64,000 nucleotides of DNA from Phycisphaerales bacterium (GCA_020847545.1 JADLBV010000033.1:1-64000), one strand, 5' to 3'. Counted from the first letter of the stretch, positions 1-9,175 are shown. Numbers and translations are program-made. The notes: a model not told the origin generated them from the letters alone.

Positions 1-144
1 CCGCACGATCCATCGCAGGGCATCGAACACCTCGCGAAGATCGTGCTCACGCTGCGGCGCATCCTCACGCATCAGCGTGAGATACGGGACCACGAACGCC
101 CATTCATCGTCCTTGACGTCACTGGGGTACGGCTTCCTTGCCAT
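1..144 (-). CDS. IS5-family transposase, N-terminal part (DUF4096 domain), partial
   Basis: The reverse complement from 144 reads an open frame of 48 codons running off the window edge. It begins MARKPYPSDV and contains DDEWAFVVPYL, EDAPQREHDLREVF and ALRWIVR. This is the N-terminal DUF4096 (helix-turn-helix-like) domain typical of IS5-family DDE transposases, which bind the element ends and catalyse cut-and-paste transposition. Catalytic residues lie beyond the window. The frame is intact as far as visible, so nothing here shows that the element is dead. Confidence 0.85.
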   Translation of the reverse strand, partial: MARKPYPSDVKDDEWAFVVPYLTLMREDAPQREHDLREVFDALRWIVR

Positions 145-188
145 CCCACCAGTATCGCAGGTTCATTCCCAAAGTGCATAACACCCTC
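1..188 (-). mobile_element. Right-hand end of an IS5-type insertion sequence (cut by window edge)
   Basis: The left edge carries the 5' end of an IS5-family transposase gene on the minus strand. Outside it, at 174-188, lies a sequence that reads GAGGGTGTTATGCAC on the minus strand, the form expected of an IS5-group terminal inverted repeat. It abuts CTAA, which fits a YTAR-type target. The other end of the element lies outside the window, so the inverted repeat cannot be confirmed by its partner. The exact boundary near 188 is inference. Confidence 0.6.
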
Positions 189-197
189 TAAGAAAAT

Positions 198-292
198 GTG
201 TCACCGAGGCACAGAGCACACACAGAAGAGAAGAATAGAATAGTTAAATATTCTCCGTGTATTTCTCTGTGCCCTCTGTGCCTCTGTGGCAA
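198..292. repeat. Interspersed cacagagg-type inverted repeat, copy 1
   Basis: A GTGTCACCGAGGCACAGAG-like arm is followed, after an AT-rich centre, by the complementary arm CTCTGTGCC...CTCTGTGCCTCTGTGGC. Together they form an imperfect hairpin of about 95 bases. A second copy with the same arms lies at about 9007-9151. Repeats of this wording recur in many planctomycete and other environmental genomes (recalled, not searched). It lies between an IS end and the moaC stop codon, where it could act as a transcription end for the minus-strand operon. No protein is encoded. Confidence 0.7.
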
Positions 293-309
293 ATTTCCAA
301 TATTACCCC

Positions 310-828
310 CTATCCCCCTTTCCCTCCGGTCTTGCTCACCAGACGAATGCCATCAATCACCATGGTTTTGTCGATCGCCTTGCACATGTCGTAAATGGTC
401 AGGGCGGCGATTGAGACGGCCGTCAACGCTTCCATCTCGACGCCGGTTTTGGCGTTGATGCGGGTGGTGGATTGGATGCGGATGGAGAGTCGCTCCCCCT
501 CATTGCCGGCCGCATCGCCGCTCAGTTGCGGGATGTCGAAGTCGATGTTGACGCTGTCGAGGGACAAGGGGTGGCAGAGGGGGATCAGATCGCCGGTGCG
601 TTTGGCGGCCATGATGCCGGCGAGGCGGGCGGTCCCCAGCACCTCACCCTTGGGGAGTTGTTCCTCGGCAATGGCGGTCAATGTCGCCGCGTTCATGTGG
701 ATAAACCCCTCGGCGATGGCGATGCGGGTGGTGATGGGCTTGTGTCCCACATCGACCATGCGGGCGCGCCCTTGTTCGTCGAGGTGGGAGAGTTTGGCGG
801 ATTTGTTCCTGGTGTTGGATTTGGGCAT
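310..828 (-). CDS. moaC: Cyclic pyranopterin monophosphate synthase MoaC
   Basis: This is the second step of molybdenum cofactor synthesis: it converts the cyclic nucleotide made by MoaA into cyclic pyranopterin monophosphate in the cytoplasm. The 172-residue length is slightly above the usual 160. The family signatures are LCHPL at 84-88 (catalytic His86), [11 protein letters not shown] at 129-139 and YDMCK at 146-150 (catalytic Asp147 and Lys150). It lies 6 bases after kdsA and is probably cotranscribed with it. No moaA, moaB, moaD or moaE is in the window, so its linkage to kdsA is not a pathway cluster. The C-terminus ends in a Gly-rich KTGGKGG tail. Confidence 0.95.
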   Translation of the reverse strand: MPKSNTRNKSAKLSHLDEQGRARMVDVGHKPITTRIAIAEGFIHMNAATLTAIAEEQLPKGEVLGTARLAGIMAAKRTGDLIPLCHPLSLDSVNIDFDIPQLSGDAAGNEGERLSIRIQSTTRINAKTGVEMEALTAVSIAALTIYDMCKAIDKTMVIDGIRLVSKTGGKGG

Positions 829-834
829 GATCGA

Positions 835-1644
835 TCACCACTCCTTTCGCAGTTGGGCGATTTGCAGGCAACTTTTGAGGATCGGCTCCACCTGATTGAG
901 ATTCAGCACCGTGGCGGCGTCGCTTTTGGCATTTTGGGGGTCGGGGTGGCATTCGAGGAATAATCCATCGACACCGGCCGCCACGGCCGCGCGGGCCAGC
1001 AGGGGTGCGTATTGGGGATTGCCGCCGCTGGAGCCGCCCAGGCCGGCAGGTTGCTGGGTGGAGTGGGTGATGTCGAAGAGGACCGGCACGCCCAGTTCCT
1101 TCATCACGGCCAGGCCGGTGAAGTCGTTGACCAGACGATTGTAGCCGAAGAAGGTGCCGCGCTCGGTAAGCATGGTCTTGGAGTTGCCGGTGGTTTGCAC
1201 CTTGTGCAGGGCATTTTTCATTTCTGAGGGGGACATGAACTGCCCTTTTTTGATGTTGATGGTTCGGCCGGTGCGGCCACAGGCGGATAAGAGATCGGTC
1301 TGACGGGCCAGGAAGGCGGGGATCTGGAGGATGTCCACCACCTGTGCCACGGCGGCGGCCTGATGCGGTTCATGCACATCGGTTAAAAGTGGAACACCCA
1401 TCTCCCTGCCGATGGTCTCCAGTTGGCGAAGTCCCTCTTGGAGACCCGGGCCGCGAAAGGAGTTTTCGCTGGAGCGGTTGGCCTTGTCGAAAGAGGCTTT
1501 GAAGATGTAGGTCAACCCCAGATGGGCGCAAATGGCCTTCATCTCCCGTGCGATGTGCAGGGATAGATCAATCGATTCCAGCACGCAGGGACCGGCGATC
1601 ACGAAGAGGGGTGTTTTATTCAATCCCAGCAAATGTTCCATCAT
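835..1644 (-). CDS. kdsA: 3-deoxy-8-phosphooctulonate synthase (metal-dependent class)
   Basis: KdsA condenses phosphoenolpyruvate with arabinose 5-phosphate to give KDO 8-phosphate, the precursor of the LPS inner-core sugar KDO. At 269 residues it has normal length. It carries IAGPC (Cys20), DITHS (His194), LECHPDP (Glu231) and KSDA (Asp242). The spacing of these four residues equals that of the metal ligands Cys11, His185, Glu222 and Asp233 of the Aquifex enzyme, which marks the metal-dependent class rather than the E. coli type. It starts with ATGATG just 3 bases after the lipid kinase gene. An operon of lipid kinase, kdsA and moaC is inferred from spacing. Confidence 0.96.
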   Translation of the reverse strand: MMEHLLGLNKTPLFVIAGPCVLESIDLSLHIAREMKAICAHLGLTYIFKASFDKANRSSENSFRGPGLQEGLRQLETIGREMGVPLLTDVHEPHQAAAVAQVVDILQIPAFLARQTDLLSACGRTGRTINIKKGQFMSPSEMKNALHKVQTTGNSKTMLTERGTFFGYNRLVNDFTGLAVMKELGVPVLFDITHSTQQPAGLGGSSGGNPQYAPLLARAAVAAGVDGLFLECHPDPQNAKSDAATVLNLNQVEPILKSCLQIAQLRKEW

Positions 1645-1647
1645 TTA

Positions 1648-2583
1648 TTACTCCACCACGAACCGCAGTTTATGTTCCAGCATCCTGATCCGGACGGGTG
1701 TGAAACCGGCCGGCTCACCATCCACCTGCACCGCCATGGGCCGATCCGATTCGATCTCCACCCGGCGGGCCTTGAGATAGACCGACCCTTCCAGTTGGTG
1801 ATGTTCACCGGCGGCCGCGTGGGCCAAGAGTTTTATCATCTGCCATCTTGACCCGCACGGCAACGCGCACAGATCCAGCACCCCATCATCAGATCGGGCG
1901 TGCGGGAGCATAGGGAAGCCGATCCCATATTCGCGGACATTGCCGATAAACGCCACACCGGGGATTGGGCCAAAGACCCGCGCCCCATCGGCGTGAACCG
2001 TAATCGGGGAATAATCATACCCGCCCACCACTTGCATGGCGGGCCAAACATAGCTGCTTTTGCGGATCGGGCCGCGACGGCGGCGGTCCACCTCATGGAC
2101 GATTTGGGCGTCGATCCCCACCCCCGCCATCAATAAAAAGAGTCGGTCGTTCGCCTTGGCCGTGTCGAGGGGGATGATTTTGAGTTGTCGGATCGCATCG
2201 CTGACCTGCTGATCGAGGCGGGATTTGTCCCAACGGAGTCCCAGATGCTGGGCCATGAGATTGGCCGTCCCCATCGGGACCATCAGCAGGGGCGGCCAGT
2301 GTTGCGGCGGGCAATGGTCCACCATTCGGCTGGCGACGGATCGCAGGGTTCCATCCCCGCCGATGATGATGATGCACCGGAGGTTTGGGTCGCAAAGGGT
2401 GGCCGGGTCGATGCTCTCCGGCCGGTCGGTCAAAAAATCGCAGGCAAAACCCTCCTGATTCAGGCGCTCGCAGAGGGTTCGCCCGATTCCCAATGCCGAT
2501 CCCCGGCCGGCGATGGGGTTGGCGAAGAGGAGCACCTTCTGCCTGGGGGGGGCGGGTATCACACACGGGGGGATTTTGGACAT
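1648..2583 (-). CDS. Diacylglycerol kinase family lipid kinase (DagK/YegS type)
   Basis: The 311-residue cytosolic or membrane-peripheral lipid kinase probably phosphorylates diacylglycerol or a related lipid using ATP. It has the N-terminal LFANPIAGRG strand-loop, the nucleotide-binding GGDGTL at 75-80, the GTANLMAQ motif, and a C-terminal beta domain ending in QVDGEPAG followed by RFVVE. These are typical of the DAGK_cat family. It is the first gene of a minus-strand operon with kdsA and moaC, so a role in envelope lipid recycling is plausible. The true substrate (diacylglycerol, sphingoid base or other lipid) cannot be told from sequence alone. Confidence 0.9.
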   Translation of the reverse strand: MSKIPPCVIPAPPRQKVLLFANPIAGRGSALGIGRTLCERLNQEGFACDFLTDRPESIDPATLCDPNLRCIIIIGGDGTLRSVASRMVDHCPPQHWPPLLMVPMGTANLMAQHLGLRWDKSRLDQQVSDAIRQLKIIPLDTAKANDRLFLLMAGVGIDAQIVHEVDRRRRGPIRKSSYVWPAMQVVGGYDYSPITVHADGARVFGPIPGVAFIGNVREYGIGFPMLPHARSDDGVLDLCALPCGSRWQMIKLLAHAAAGEHHQLEGSVYLKARRVEIESDRPMAVQVDGEPAGFTPVRIRMLEHKLRFVVE

Positions 2584-2683
2584 TTGGTTGACCGGGTAAA
2601 GTGTGGTGGCCTAACATGGAGACGTTGATAAGCGGTATGAGGGGAACCTATTGGGTTGTCATCCATCACGGAAGGAGTCCGGC

Positions 2684-3427
2684 GTGCGGCTGTTGATCGC
2701 GATTCCGGTGTACAACGAACGCCAGTACGTCCAGCAGGTGCTGGACAAGGTGATGGTACATCACGATCAGGTGTTGCTGGTGGATGATGGGAGCACGGAT
2801 GGGACGGCACAATACCTGATGGAGCGGCCGGACATCCAATTGATCCGCCATGAGGCAAACCGGGGGTATGGCCAGAGTCTGATCGATGCCTTCGCCTTCG
2901 CGGATGACAAGGGGTATGACTGGGTGATCACCATGGACTGCGACGAGCAGCATGAGCCGGAGCGCATCCCCGAATTTATCCGGGAGATTAAGAAGGATCG
3001 GTGGGACATCATCAGCGGCTCGCGCTATCTGAAGGCGATGACGGACAATGACCTGCCGCCGGGGGATCGGCGGACGATCAACGCAACGATCACATCCCTG
3101 ATCAACAATTTGTTTGAGACGAAGCTGACCGATGCCTTTTGCGGATTCAAAGCCCATCGTGTGGAAGCGATGCGGCGATTGAAATTGGATGAGCCGGGTT
3201 ATGCGTTTCCGTTGCAGTTGTGGCCGCAGGCGTTTGTGGCGGGGTTGCGGATCACCGAGATTCCGGTTCGGCTGATCTACAATGACCCCAACCGGCATTT
3301 TGGGGGGGCGCTGGACAATTCGGAGAATCGTCTGCGGCATTATCTGGATGTGTTGAATGGGGAGATGAGGCGGCTGGGGGTCAAATCCAAACAGGCCGAT
3401 GAGGTTTGTTCAAGCTGCTGTCAATGA
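2684..3427 (+). CDS. Glycosyltransferase family 2
   Basis: A GT-A fold transferase of 247 residues. LIAIPVYNE opens the domain, VDDGSTDGT supplies the nucleotide-sugar binding Asp pair, and MDCDEQHEP is the DxD-type metal site near residues 84-91. It resembles dolichyl-phosphate-glucose/mannose synthases, but has no C-terminal membrane helices. The start is taken at GTG 2684 because AAGGAG lies 6 bases upstream; the longer frame from TTG 2651 has no such signal. The stop overlaps the next gene's ATGA. The sugar donor and acceptor are unknown. Confidence 0.88.
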   Translation: MRLLIAIPVYNERQYVQQVLDKVMVHHDQVLLVDDGSTDGTAQYLMERPDIQLIRHEANRGYGQSLIDAFAFADDKGYDWVITMDCDEQHEPERIPEFIREIKKDRWDIISGSRYLKAMTDNDLPPGDRRTINATITSLINNLFETKLTDAFCGFKAHRVEAMRRLKLDEPGYAFPLQLWPQAFVAGLRITEIPVRLIYNDPNRHFGGALDNSENRLRHYLDVLNGEMRRLGVKSKQADEVCSSCCQ

Positions 3428-4935
3428 GGCGCGGGCCAATGGATGATCCACAATGGAAGGCGCCGACGGAGGATGGCCAAATCCTGATCTGGCCACCGCC
3501 GGATCAGATTCTCGAACAGACCGGCCGGAACAACCGATTGCTCAGTGAGGCGAAAAGCCCCATTCAGGGGGTTGCGTTGTCGGCATTAAGGCAGCGACAG
3601 CGGCAATGGCTGGGGCATGAGCGGGCGGATCGGCCGATCATCGCCACCGGCCACCAAAGCGAGCTGTATCATCCGGGGGTGTGGGCCAAAAATATCCTGA
3701 TCGACTTGGTGGCGCAACGACTGGGCGGGGATGGGGTGCATGTCGCGGTGGACAGCGATGAACCCAAGCATCTGAATGTGCGCTGGCCGGGGGGGAGTGA
3801 GCCGTTGACGGATGATCCACAATTGTCGACGGCCGCGTGGAGCGGGTTGCTGGAGGGACCGACGCCCGCCTATCTGGATCATATTGAGGGGCATCTGCGG
3901 CGGTCGGCCCAGGGGTGGGGGTTTGCATCGACGATGATGATCTGGCCCTTTTTGCAGTCGATGCGAAAGCTGGCGATGGAGTCGGCCGGTTTGTCGGCCG
4001 GTTTGATCAATGCCATGCACCAGTTGGATTGGGAATTGGGGTTGAAACACCACGCGTTGGCGGCGTCGCCAGTGTGGGAATCGGCCCCTTATCTGCTCTT
4101 TGTCCATCATCTGATGGCAATGGCTGGAGAGTTTGCGACACAATACAACGGGGCATTGGCCGACTATCGCACCCGCGAGGGGATCGCCAATCCCGGCCGG
4201 CCGATGCCCGATTTGAAACTGGAATCACAGCGCTGCGAATCCCCCTTTTGGGTCGATGATATGAAATCGGGCCTGCGTCGGCGGGCGATGCTGCAATGGG
4301 AGCGGGATCGCTGGGTGTTGCATCATGATGGGAATGAATTCGCATTTGATCCGCACAAGGCGGGTTGGTCGGCGGCGGATGAATTGATCGATTGGCTGAG
4401 GGCGGCACGGGTTCGACTGTCGCCGCGGGCCTTGATGTTGACAACCTATCTGCGTCTGATGGTGGCCGATCAGTTTGTGCATGGGATCGGCGGGGGAATG
4501 TATGATCGGGTGGCGGATGACCTGATCGTGCGGACGTTCGGCATTGAGCCGCCAAAATTCGCCGTCACCACCGCGACGCTCCATTTTCCGCTGGCGGTGG
4601 GAAGAAGCCGGGCCTGTCTGCCGTGCATCAGACAAGAGGGACATCGGTTGCGCCACGGTGTTCTGGGGGAGGAAAAGATGGAGATGGTTCGCAAGATCGA
4701 TGAGCTGCCAAGAAAATCGATGGAACGGTCGGCCCTTTTCAGTGCGATGCACCGGCGGCTGGATGAGTCGGCCCGCAACGAGGAGATTGTACGGTGGGAG
4801 GAGCGATATCGTCAGGCACAGGTGGCCGACGTCGAGGATCAGGACATTTTCAATCGCGAACTATTTTATGCCCTTCAGCCGCGTGACCGGCTGGAGGCGT
4901 TGATCGGAAAATACCAACAGACCTTTGCGTTTTGA
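3424..4935 (+). CDS. BshC-like conserved protein of unknown function
   Basis: About 503 residues, starting at an ATG that overlaps the previous stop by 4 bases; ATG 3439 is an alternative with GAGG upstream. No annotated function is recognised directly. The layout resembles BshC, the cysteine-adding enzyme of bacillithiol synthesis. An N-terminal IIATGHQSELYHPGVW matches the BshC GGQQAG region, VDSDEPKHL matches its GEDHD region, and a distal LSPRALMLTTYL...GIGGGMYD...EPPKF block matches its RPLMQEFLIPT...GPGEINY...MPP block. The correspondence is from memory and distant. A glutaredoxin-like gene lies two genes downstream. A thiol-related role is inference only. Confidence 0.55.
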   Translation: MRRGPMDDPQWKAPTEDGQILIWPPPDQILEQTGRNNRLLSEAKSPIQGVALSALRQRQRQWLGHERADRPIIATGHQSELYHPGVWAKNILIDLVAQRLGGDGVHVAVDSDEPKHLNVRWPGGSEPLTDDPQLSTAAWSGLLEGPTPAYLDHIEGHLRRSAQGWGFASTMMIWPFLQSMRKLAMESAGLSAGLINAMHQLDWELGLKHHALAASPVWESAPYLLFVHHLMAMAGEFATQYNGALADYRTREGIANPGRPMPDLKLESQRCESPFWVDDMKSGLRRRAMLQWERDRWVLHHDGNEFAFDPHKAGWSAADELIDWLRAARVRLSPRALMLTTYLRLMVADQFVHGIGGGMYDRVADDLIVRTFGIEPPKFAVTTATLHFPLAVGRSRACLPCIRQEGHRLRHGVLGEEKMEMVRKIDELPRKSMERSALFSAMHRRLDESARNEEIVRWEERYRQAQVADVEDQDIFNRELFYALQPRDRLEALIGKYQQTFAF

Positions 4936-4942
4936 TGCGGCG

Positions 4943-5791
4943 ATGAAACTGGCCTTTTCAACCAACGCGTACACGCTCCATTCGCTGGTAGAAGCCATCG
5001 AGGGGATCGCCGTCGCGGGGTTTGATGGGGTGGAGATTCTGGCCGATGCGCCCCATTTGTGGCCACCATCGGCCGATGCGAAACAAATCGCGACGATTCG
5101 TCGGCAACTGGAGCGATTGAAGCTTCAGGTCAGCAATCTGAACGCCAATTGCTCGTTTGGATATTGGAAGGATGCCCCGCCGGAACCTTATTTTGAGCCG
5201 AGTCTGATTTCGCCCAATCCACGTCATCGCGCCGACCGGATTCGGCTGATTTGCAGGACATTGGAACTGGCGCATGAATTGGGATCGGCGAATGTCAGCA
5301 TCACCAGCGGGAGGATGCTGGGGGGAATGCCGCCGGAGAAGGCGGCAAAACAGTTCATCGAGTCGATCAAGCCGATTCTGGACCTGGCCGGGCGGTTGAA
5401 GATTGATCTGGGGATCGAATGCGAGCCGGGGTTGTTCATCGAATATGTGTCGGAGCTGCGGGATTGGATTGAGAGGCTGAACCATCCCCGTTTGGGGGCG
5501 AATCTGGATGCGGGTCATTGTCAAGTGATCGGCGAGGAGATTCCACAGGCCATTGATACCCTGCGCGGGAGAATCTGGAATCTGCATGTGGAGGACATTC
5601 CGGGGCGCAAACATTATCACCTGATCCCCGGACAGGGGACGATGAATTGGCCGGCGCTGGTTGGGGCATTGCGGGAGATCGAATTCAACCGGTTTATGAC
5701 GGTTGAATTGTACACCTGCACACAGGACCCACAGGGGGCGGCGTTGGAGAGTTATCGGTTTCTTGCTCAACTGGTTCACGGCCATGGATGA
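4943..5791 (+). CDS. Sugar phosphate isomerase/epimerase family TIM-barrel protein
   Basis: 282 residues of the xylose-isomerase-like TIM-barrel superfamily (AP endonuclease family 2 fold). Family features are the start MKLAFSTNAY, GFDGVEIL, the metal-binding Glu of IECEPG, LGANLDAGHC, LHVEDIPGRKHYH and the late VELYT. Members isomerise or epimerise sugars and inositols with a divalent metal. ATG 4943 is chosen because it follows the upstream stop by 7 bases; the TTG at 4925 lies inside the previous gene. The stop overlaps the start of the glutaredoxin-like gene. The substrate is unknown. Confidence 0.85.
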   Translation: MKLAFSTNAYTLHSLVEAIEGIAVAGFDGVEILADAPHLWPPSADAKQIATIRRQLERLKLQVSNLNANCSFGYWKDAPPEPYFEPSLISPNPRHRADRIRLICRTLELAHELGSANVSITSGRMLGGMPPEKAAKQFIESIKPILDLAGRLKIDLGIECEPGLFIEYVSELRDWIERLNHPRLGANLDAGHCQVIGEEIPQAIDTLRGRIWNLHVEDIPGRKHYHLIPGQGTMNWPALVGALREIEFNRFMTVELYTCTQDPQGAALESYRFLAQLVHGHG

Positions 5792-6041
5792 ACTGATTTT
5801 ATACGGCAAACCCGGCTGCCATCTGTGCGATGTGATGAAAGGGGTGATCCTTGAGGTGGCCAAAAGCCGCACGTTAAACCTGCGGGTGGTCAATATTCTT
5901 GACGATCCCCAAATCCATCAGCTCTACCGATACGAAATCCCCGTCCTGCTGGTCAATGGCCGGGAGATCGCCCGGCACCGCGTGACGGCCGGTCAACTTG
6001 AGTCAGCGCTTAAATCCAAAGAGCCATCGGCCGGTTCGTAA
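5784..6041 (+). CDS. Glutaredoxin-like (DUF836-type) protein with CxxC
   Basis: A small thioredoxin-fold protein of 85 residues. It starts [10 protein letters not shown] and has a redox CHLC motif at 12-15, a cis-proline region EIPVLLV and a GREIARHRV strand, as in the glutaredoxin-like family often seen in planctomycetes. It probably reduces disulfides in the cytoplasm. Its ATG lies inside the end of the isomerase gene (8-base overlap), implying translational coupling. The neighbouring BshC-like gene makes a low-molecular-weight thiol link worth testing. No partner is identified in the sequence. Confidence 0.82.
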   Translation: MDELILYGKPGCHLCDVMKGVILEVAKSRTLNLRVVNILDDPQIHQLYRYEIPVLLVNGREIARHRVTAGQLESALKSKEPSAGS

Positions 6042-6062
6042 ATCAGTTCGACGCTTACATCA

Positions 6063-6078
6063 AAACGCATTGGCGTTT
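6063..6078. promoter_or_regulatory. Small palindrome in the leuS leader
   Basis: AAACGC and GCGTTT face each other around ATTG, 12 bases before the leuS ATG. The stem is only 6 bp and no T-run follows, so it is not a terminator. It could be an operator or a leader hairpin. Low certainty. Confidence 0.3.
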
Positions 6079-6090
6079 ATAGTCTGTTCC

Positions 6091-8976
6091 ATGGCATACA
6101 ACTTCACCGCCATTGAGAAAAAGTGGCAGCAGTACTGGCTTGAAAACAAGACCTTCGCCGCACTGGACCCGGCCGACGCGGGTGGGATGTCCAAGGCGTT
6201 TATTCTGGACATGTTCCCCTACCCCAGCGGGTCGGGGCTGCATGTGGGACACCCCGAAGGTTACACCGCCACCGACATCATCTCCCGTCATCTGCGGATG
6301 AAGGGGGTCAATGTCCTGCATCCGATGGGTTGGGATGCGTTTGGATTGCCGGCCGAGCAGTATGCCATCAAGACCAACACCCACCCCCGTCAGTCAACCG
6401 AGCGGAACATCGAAAATTTCCGAAGGCAGATTCAGATGCTCGGCCTCAGTTACGACTGGGACCGTGAGGTGGACACCACTGACCCGGAGTATTACCGCTG
6501 GACGCAGTGGATTTTCCTGCAACTGTTTAACAGTTACTTTGACCCGATCGATCAGAAAGCCAAGCCGATCAAGCACCTGTTGCAGGAACTGATGAACCAG
6601 AACCTGGTGGTCGCCCCCGATGGGAGCGTGGTCTTGAACCCGACACAGGAGGGGATGGAGAGCATCGCCGGCGAGATGCGCATCGAGCGGCTCTGGCGCG
6701 AATTGCCCCCCGATGAGCAGCGTGATGTGCTGGACGCCCAGCGTCTGGCCTACATGGATGAGGTTCCGGTCAACTGGTGTCCGGGGCTGGGGACGGTCCT
6801 CTCCAACGAGGAGGTGATCGACGGCAAGAGCGAGGTGGGTGGCTTCGCGGTCGAACGTCGGCCGATGCGGCAATGGATGTTGCGGATCACGGCCTATGCC
6901 GACCGATTGCTGGCGGATCTGGATGCGCTGCAATGGCCCGAATCACTCAAGGAGATGCAGCGTAACTGGATCGGCAAGAGCGTCGGCGCGGAGGTCGATT
7001 TTGAGATCGATGGCCCGGATGACCACGCGGTGACGGTCTTCACAACCCGGCCGGACACGCTCTATGGGGCAACTTATATGGTGCTGGCCCCCGAACATCC
7101 GCTGGTGGAGCAAATCACCACGCCACCTCAACGCGAGGCGGTTGAGTCCTACCGCAAAACAGTCGCCTCCCGCAGTGATCGGGAGCGAATGGCGGATGGG
7201 AAACAAAAAACCGGCGTCTTTACCGGCGCGCACGCCATCAATCCGGTCAATGATGAGAAAATCCCGGTTTACATCGCCGATTATGTTTTGATGGGGTACG
7301 GAACCGGCGCGATCATGGCCGTGCCGGCGCACGATGAGCGAGATTTTGAGTTTGCCAAGGCGAACAACCTGCCGATCCGGCCGGTGGTTAAGCCGGCCGA
7401 TGGATCAACGCCGCCGGCCGACCGGGCCTTTGTCGGCGAAGGGATCGCGATCAATTCCGATCTGATCAATGACCTGCCCACTCAACAGGCCAAGGAAAAG
7501 ATCATCGCGATTTTGGATGGTGAGTCGGCCGCCCACCGTTCGGTTCAATACAAACTGCGGGATTGGCTCTTCTCGCGACAGCGTTATTGGGGAGAGCCGT
7601 TTCCGATCCTGTTGGACACCGAAGGCCGCGCGGTGGCGATAGATGAGTCGGAGCTGCCACTGCGACTTCCTGAAATGGCCGACTTCAAACCCACAGGGAC
7701 ACCAGAGCCGCCCTTGAGCAAGGCACTTGACTGGCTAACGGTCAAACGTGACGGCAGGACCTACACGCGCGAAACCAACACCATGCCGCAGTGGGCCGGA
7801 TCGTGCTGGTATTACCTTCGCTATATCGACCCGCACAACAAGGATCGGCTGGTCGACCGGGAAAAAGAACGCTACTGGATGCCGGTCGATCTGTATGTCG
7901 GGGGGGTCGAGCACGCGGTGCTGCACCTTCTCTACGCCCGATTCTGGCACAAGGTGTTGTTTGACCTGGGACATGTCAGCTCCAACGAACCCTTCGCCCG
8001 GCTGGTCAATCAGGGGTTGATTCTGGGTCAGACCGAATACCACATCTTCCAAACCGCTGATGGTTCACCCGTCAGCGCTTCAGAAGTTCGCGACATCGGC
8101 GAAGAAAACACCGGATCGGGGATTCAACTGATCGCCCTGCACAAAACCAGCGGCGAAAAGTTGATCGGCCATCGTCTGGAGGAGGATGAGATCGAAAAGT
8201 CCTCCGATGGATATGTGTTGCGCGGCAACCCGGCCATTCGCGTCGATGCCCGCAGTTTCAAAATGTCCAAATCCCGCGGCAACGTGGTCAATCCCGACCA
8301 TATTGTGCGCGACTACGGCGCCGATTGTTTCCGTCTCTATGAGATGTACATGGGGCCGCTGGAGGCGCAAAAACCGTGGAACACGCGCGACATCGTCGGC
8401 ATGGCCCGGTTCCTCAACTCGGTCTGGCGAAACCTCGTCGGCGACGAGGAATCAGCCGATGCCCCCTCCCCGGCCGGCGCGGCCGTGCGCATCAGCGATG
8501 GACCAACCCCCGATGCGCTGGATCGACAGATGCACCGGACGATCAAAAAAGTGGGTGAGGACATCACCACCCTGCGCTTCAACACCGCCATCGCGGAGCT
8601 GATCAAATTGAACAACGAAATGGGAAAGCTGGACGACATGCCGCGTGAACTGGCCGAAAATTTCACGCTCTTGCTCGCCCCTTTCGCCCCGCACATCGCC
8701 GAGGAGATCTGGCAACGGCTGGGACACCACAAGAGCCTCGCCCGCCGACCCTGGCCGACATTTAATGAATCAAAACTAGCCGAATCGACGCTACAACTCC
8801 CCGTGCAGGTCAACGGCAAACTGCGCGACAAGATCACCGTCCCCGCCGACGCCGATCAGCAAACGATCCTCGCCGCGGCCTCGGAATCGGAGAAGGTGAA
8901 GCCCTGGCTAACGGGCAAAACCATCCGCAAACAACTGTACGTGCCTGGGAAACTGGTCAACTTTGTGGTGGGATAG
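6091..8976 (+). CDS. leuS: Leucine-tRNA ligase
   Basis: Class I aminoacyl-tRNA synthetase that charges tRNA-Leu. It has the HIGH-type HVGH at 51-54 in [16 protein letters not shown], a zinc/editing insertion with [12 protein letters not shown] and the later [17 protein letters not shown] editing-site block, and KMSKS at 724-728. At 961 residues it is about 100 longer than the E. coli enzyme. The C-terminus carries the usual anticodon-binding helix bundle and a final [12 protein letters not shown] domain. ATG 6091 is selected because MAYNF is the natural N-terminus; upstream in-frame codons lie in the glutaredoxin gene. A 49-base gap separates it from that gene. Confidence 0.97.
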   Translation: MAYNFTAIEKKWQQYWLENKTFAALDPADAGGMSKAFILDMFPYPSGSGLHVGHPEGYTATDIISRHLRMKGVNVLHPMGWDAFGLPAEQYAIKTNTHPRQSTERNIENFRRQIQMLGLSYDWDREVDTTDPEYYRWTQWIFLQLFNSYFDPIDQKAKPIKHLLQELMNQNLVVAPDGSVVLNPTQEGMESIAGEMRIERLWRELPPDEQRDVLDAQRLAYMDEVPVNWCPGLGTVLSNEEVIDGKSEVGGFAVERRPMRQWMLRITAYADRLLADLDALQWPESLKEMQRNWIGKSVGAEVDFEIDGPDDHAVTVFTTRPDTLYGATYMVLAPEHPLVEQITTPPQREAVESYRKTVASRSDRERMADGKQKTGVFTGAHAINPVNDEKIPVYIADYVLMGYGTGAIMAVPAHDERDFEFAKANNLPIRPVVKPADGSTPPADRAFVGEGIAINSDLINDLPTQQAKEKIIAILDGESAAHRSVQYKLRDWLFSRQRYWGEPFPILLDTEGRAVAIDESELPLRLPEMADFKPTGTPEPPLSKALDWLTVKRDGRTYTRETNTMPQWAGSCWYYLRYIDPHNKDRLVDREKERYWMPVDLYVGGVEHAVLHLLYARFWHKVLFDLGHVSSNEPFARLVNQGLILGQTEYHIFQTADGSPVSASEVRDIGEENTGSGIQLIALHKTSGEKLIGHRLEEDEIEKSSDGYVLRGNPAIRVDARSFKMSKSRGNVVNPDHIVRDYGADCFRLYEMYMGPLEAQKPWNTRDIVGMARFLNSVWRNLVGDEESADAPSPAGAAVRISDGPTPDALDRQMHRTIKKVGEDITTLRFNTAIAELIKLNNEMGKLDDMPRELAENFTLLLAPFAPHIAEEIWQRLGHHKSLARRPWPTFNESKLAESTLQLPVQVNGKLRDKITVPADADQQTILAAASESEKVKPWLTGKTIRKQLYVPGKLVNFVVG

Positions 8977-9006
8977 GTCATCACAGGTGTCTGATCATTG
9001 AAGATA

Positions 9007-9151
9007 ATGTGCCACTGAGCCACAGAGTACACAGAGGAAATACACAAAGGACTTTTTGTCCTCTTGTCACTTTATCTCCTTGCCTCCTTGCCTCAATACT
9101 CTTTTTCTCTGTGTCTTCCTCTGTGATCTCCGTGGCTCAGTGGTTGCATTT
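9007..9151. repeat. Interspersed cacagagg-type inverted repeat, copy 2
   Basis: The left arm (GCCACTGAGCCACAGAG followed by TACACAGAGGAAA) and the right arm (CTCTGTGTCTTCCTCTGTG then CCGTGGCTCAGTGG) are imperfect complements around a pyrimidine-rich centre with repeated CCTTGCCTC. It matches copy 1 at 198-292 in the arms but differs in the centre. It lies between the convergent ends of leuS and hslV. Such repeats could end transcription from both sides. Confidence 0.72.
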
Positions 9152-9175
9152 TTTCCCACCATCGGGCAGGCAGCA

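Noticed and set aside
198-292. CRISPR-like array suspected at the cacagagg repeats
   Set aside because: The repeated words form one inverted repeat with a single centre, not several direct repeats with unique spacers.
2666-3340. 224-codon open frame opposite the GT2 gene
   Set aside because: Shadow of a clear GT-A glycosyltransferase; its composition is unlike a protein and no family is recognised.
2684-6041. Considered as a full bacillithiol operon
   Set aside because: No BshA-type GT4 or BshB-type deacetylase is present here; the GT2 belongs to another fold class. Only the BshC resemblance remains.
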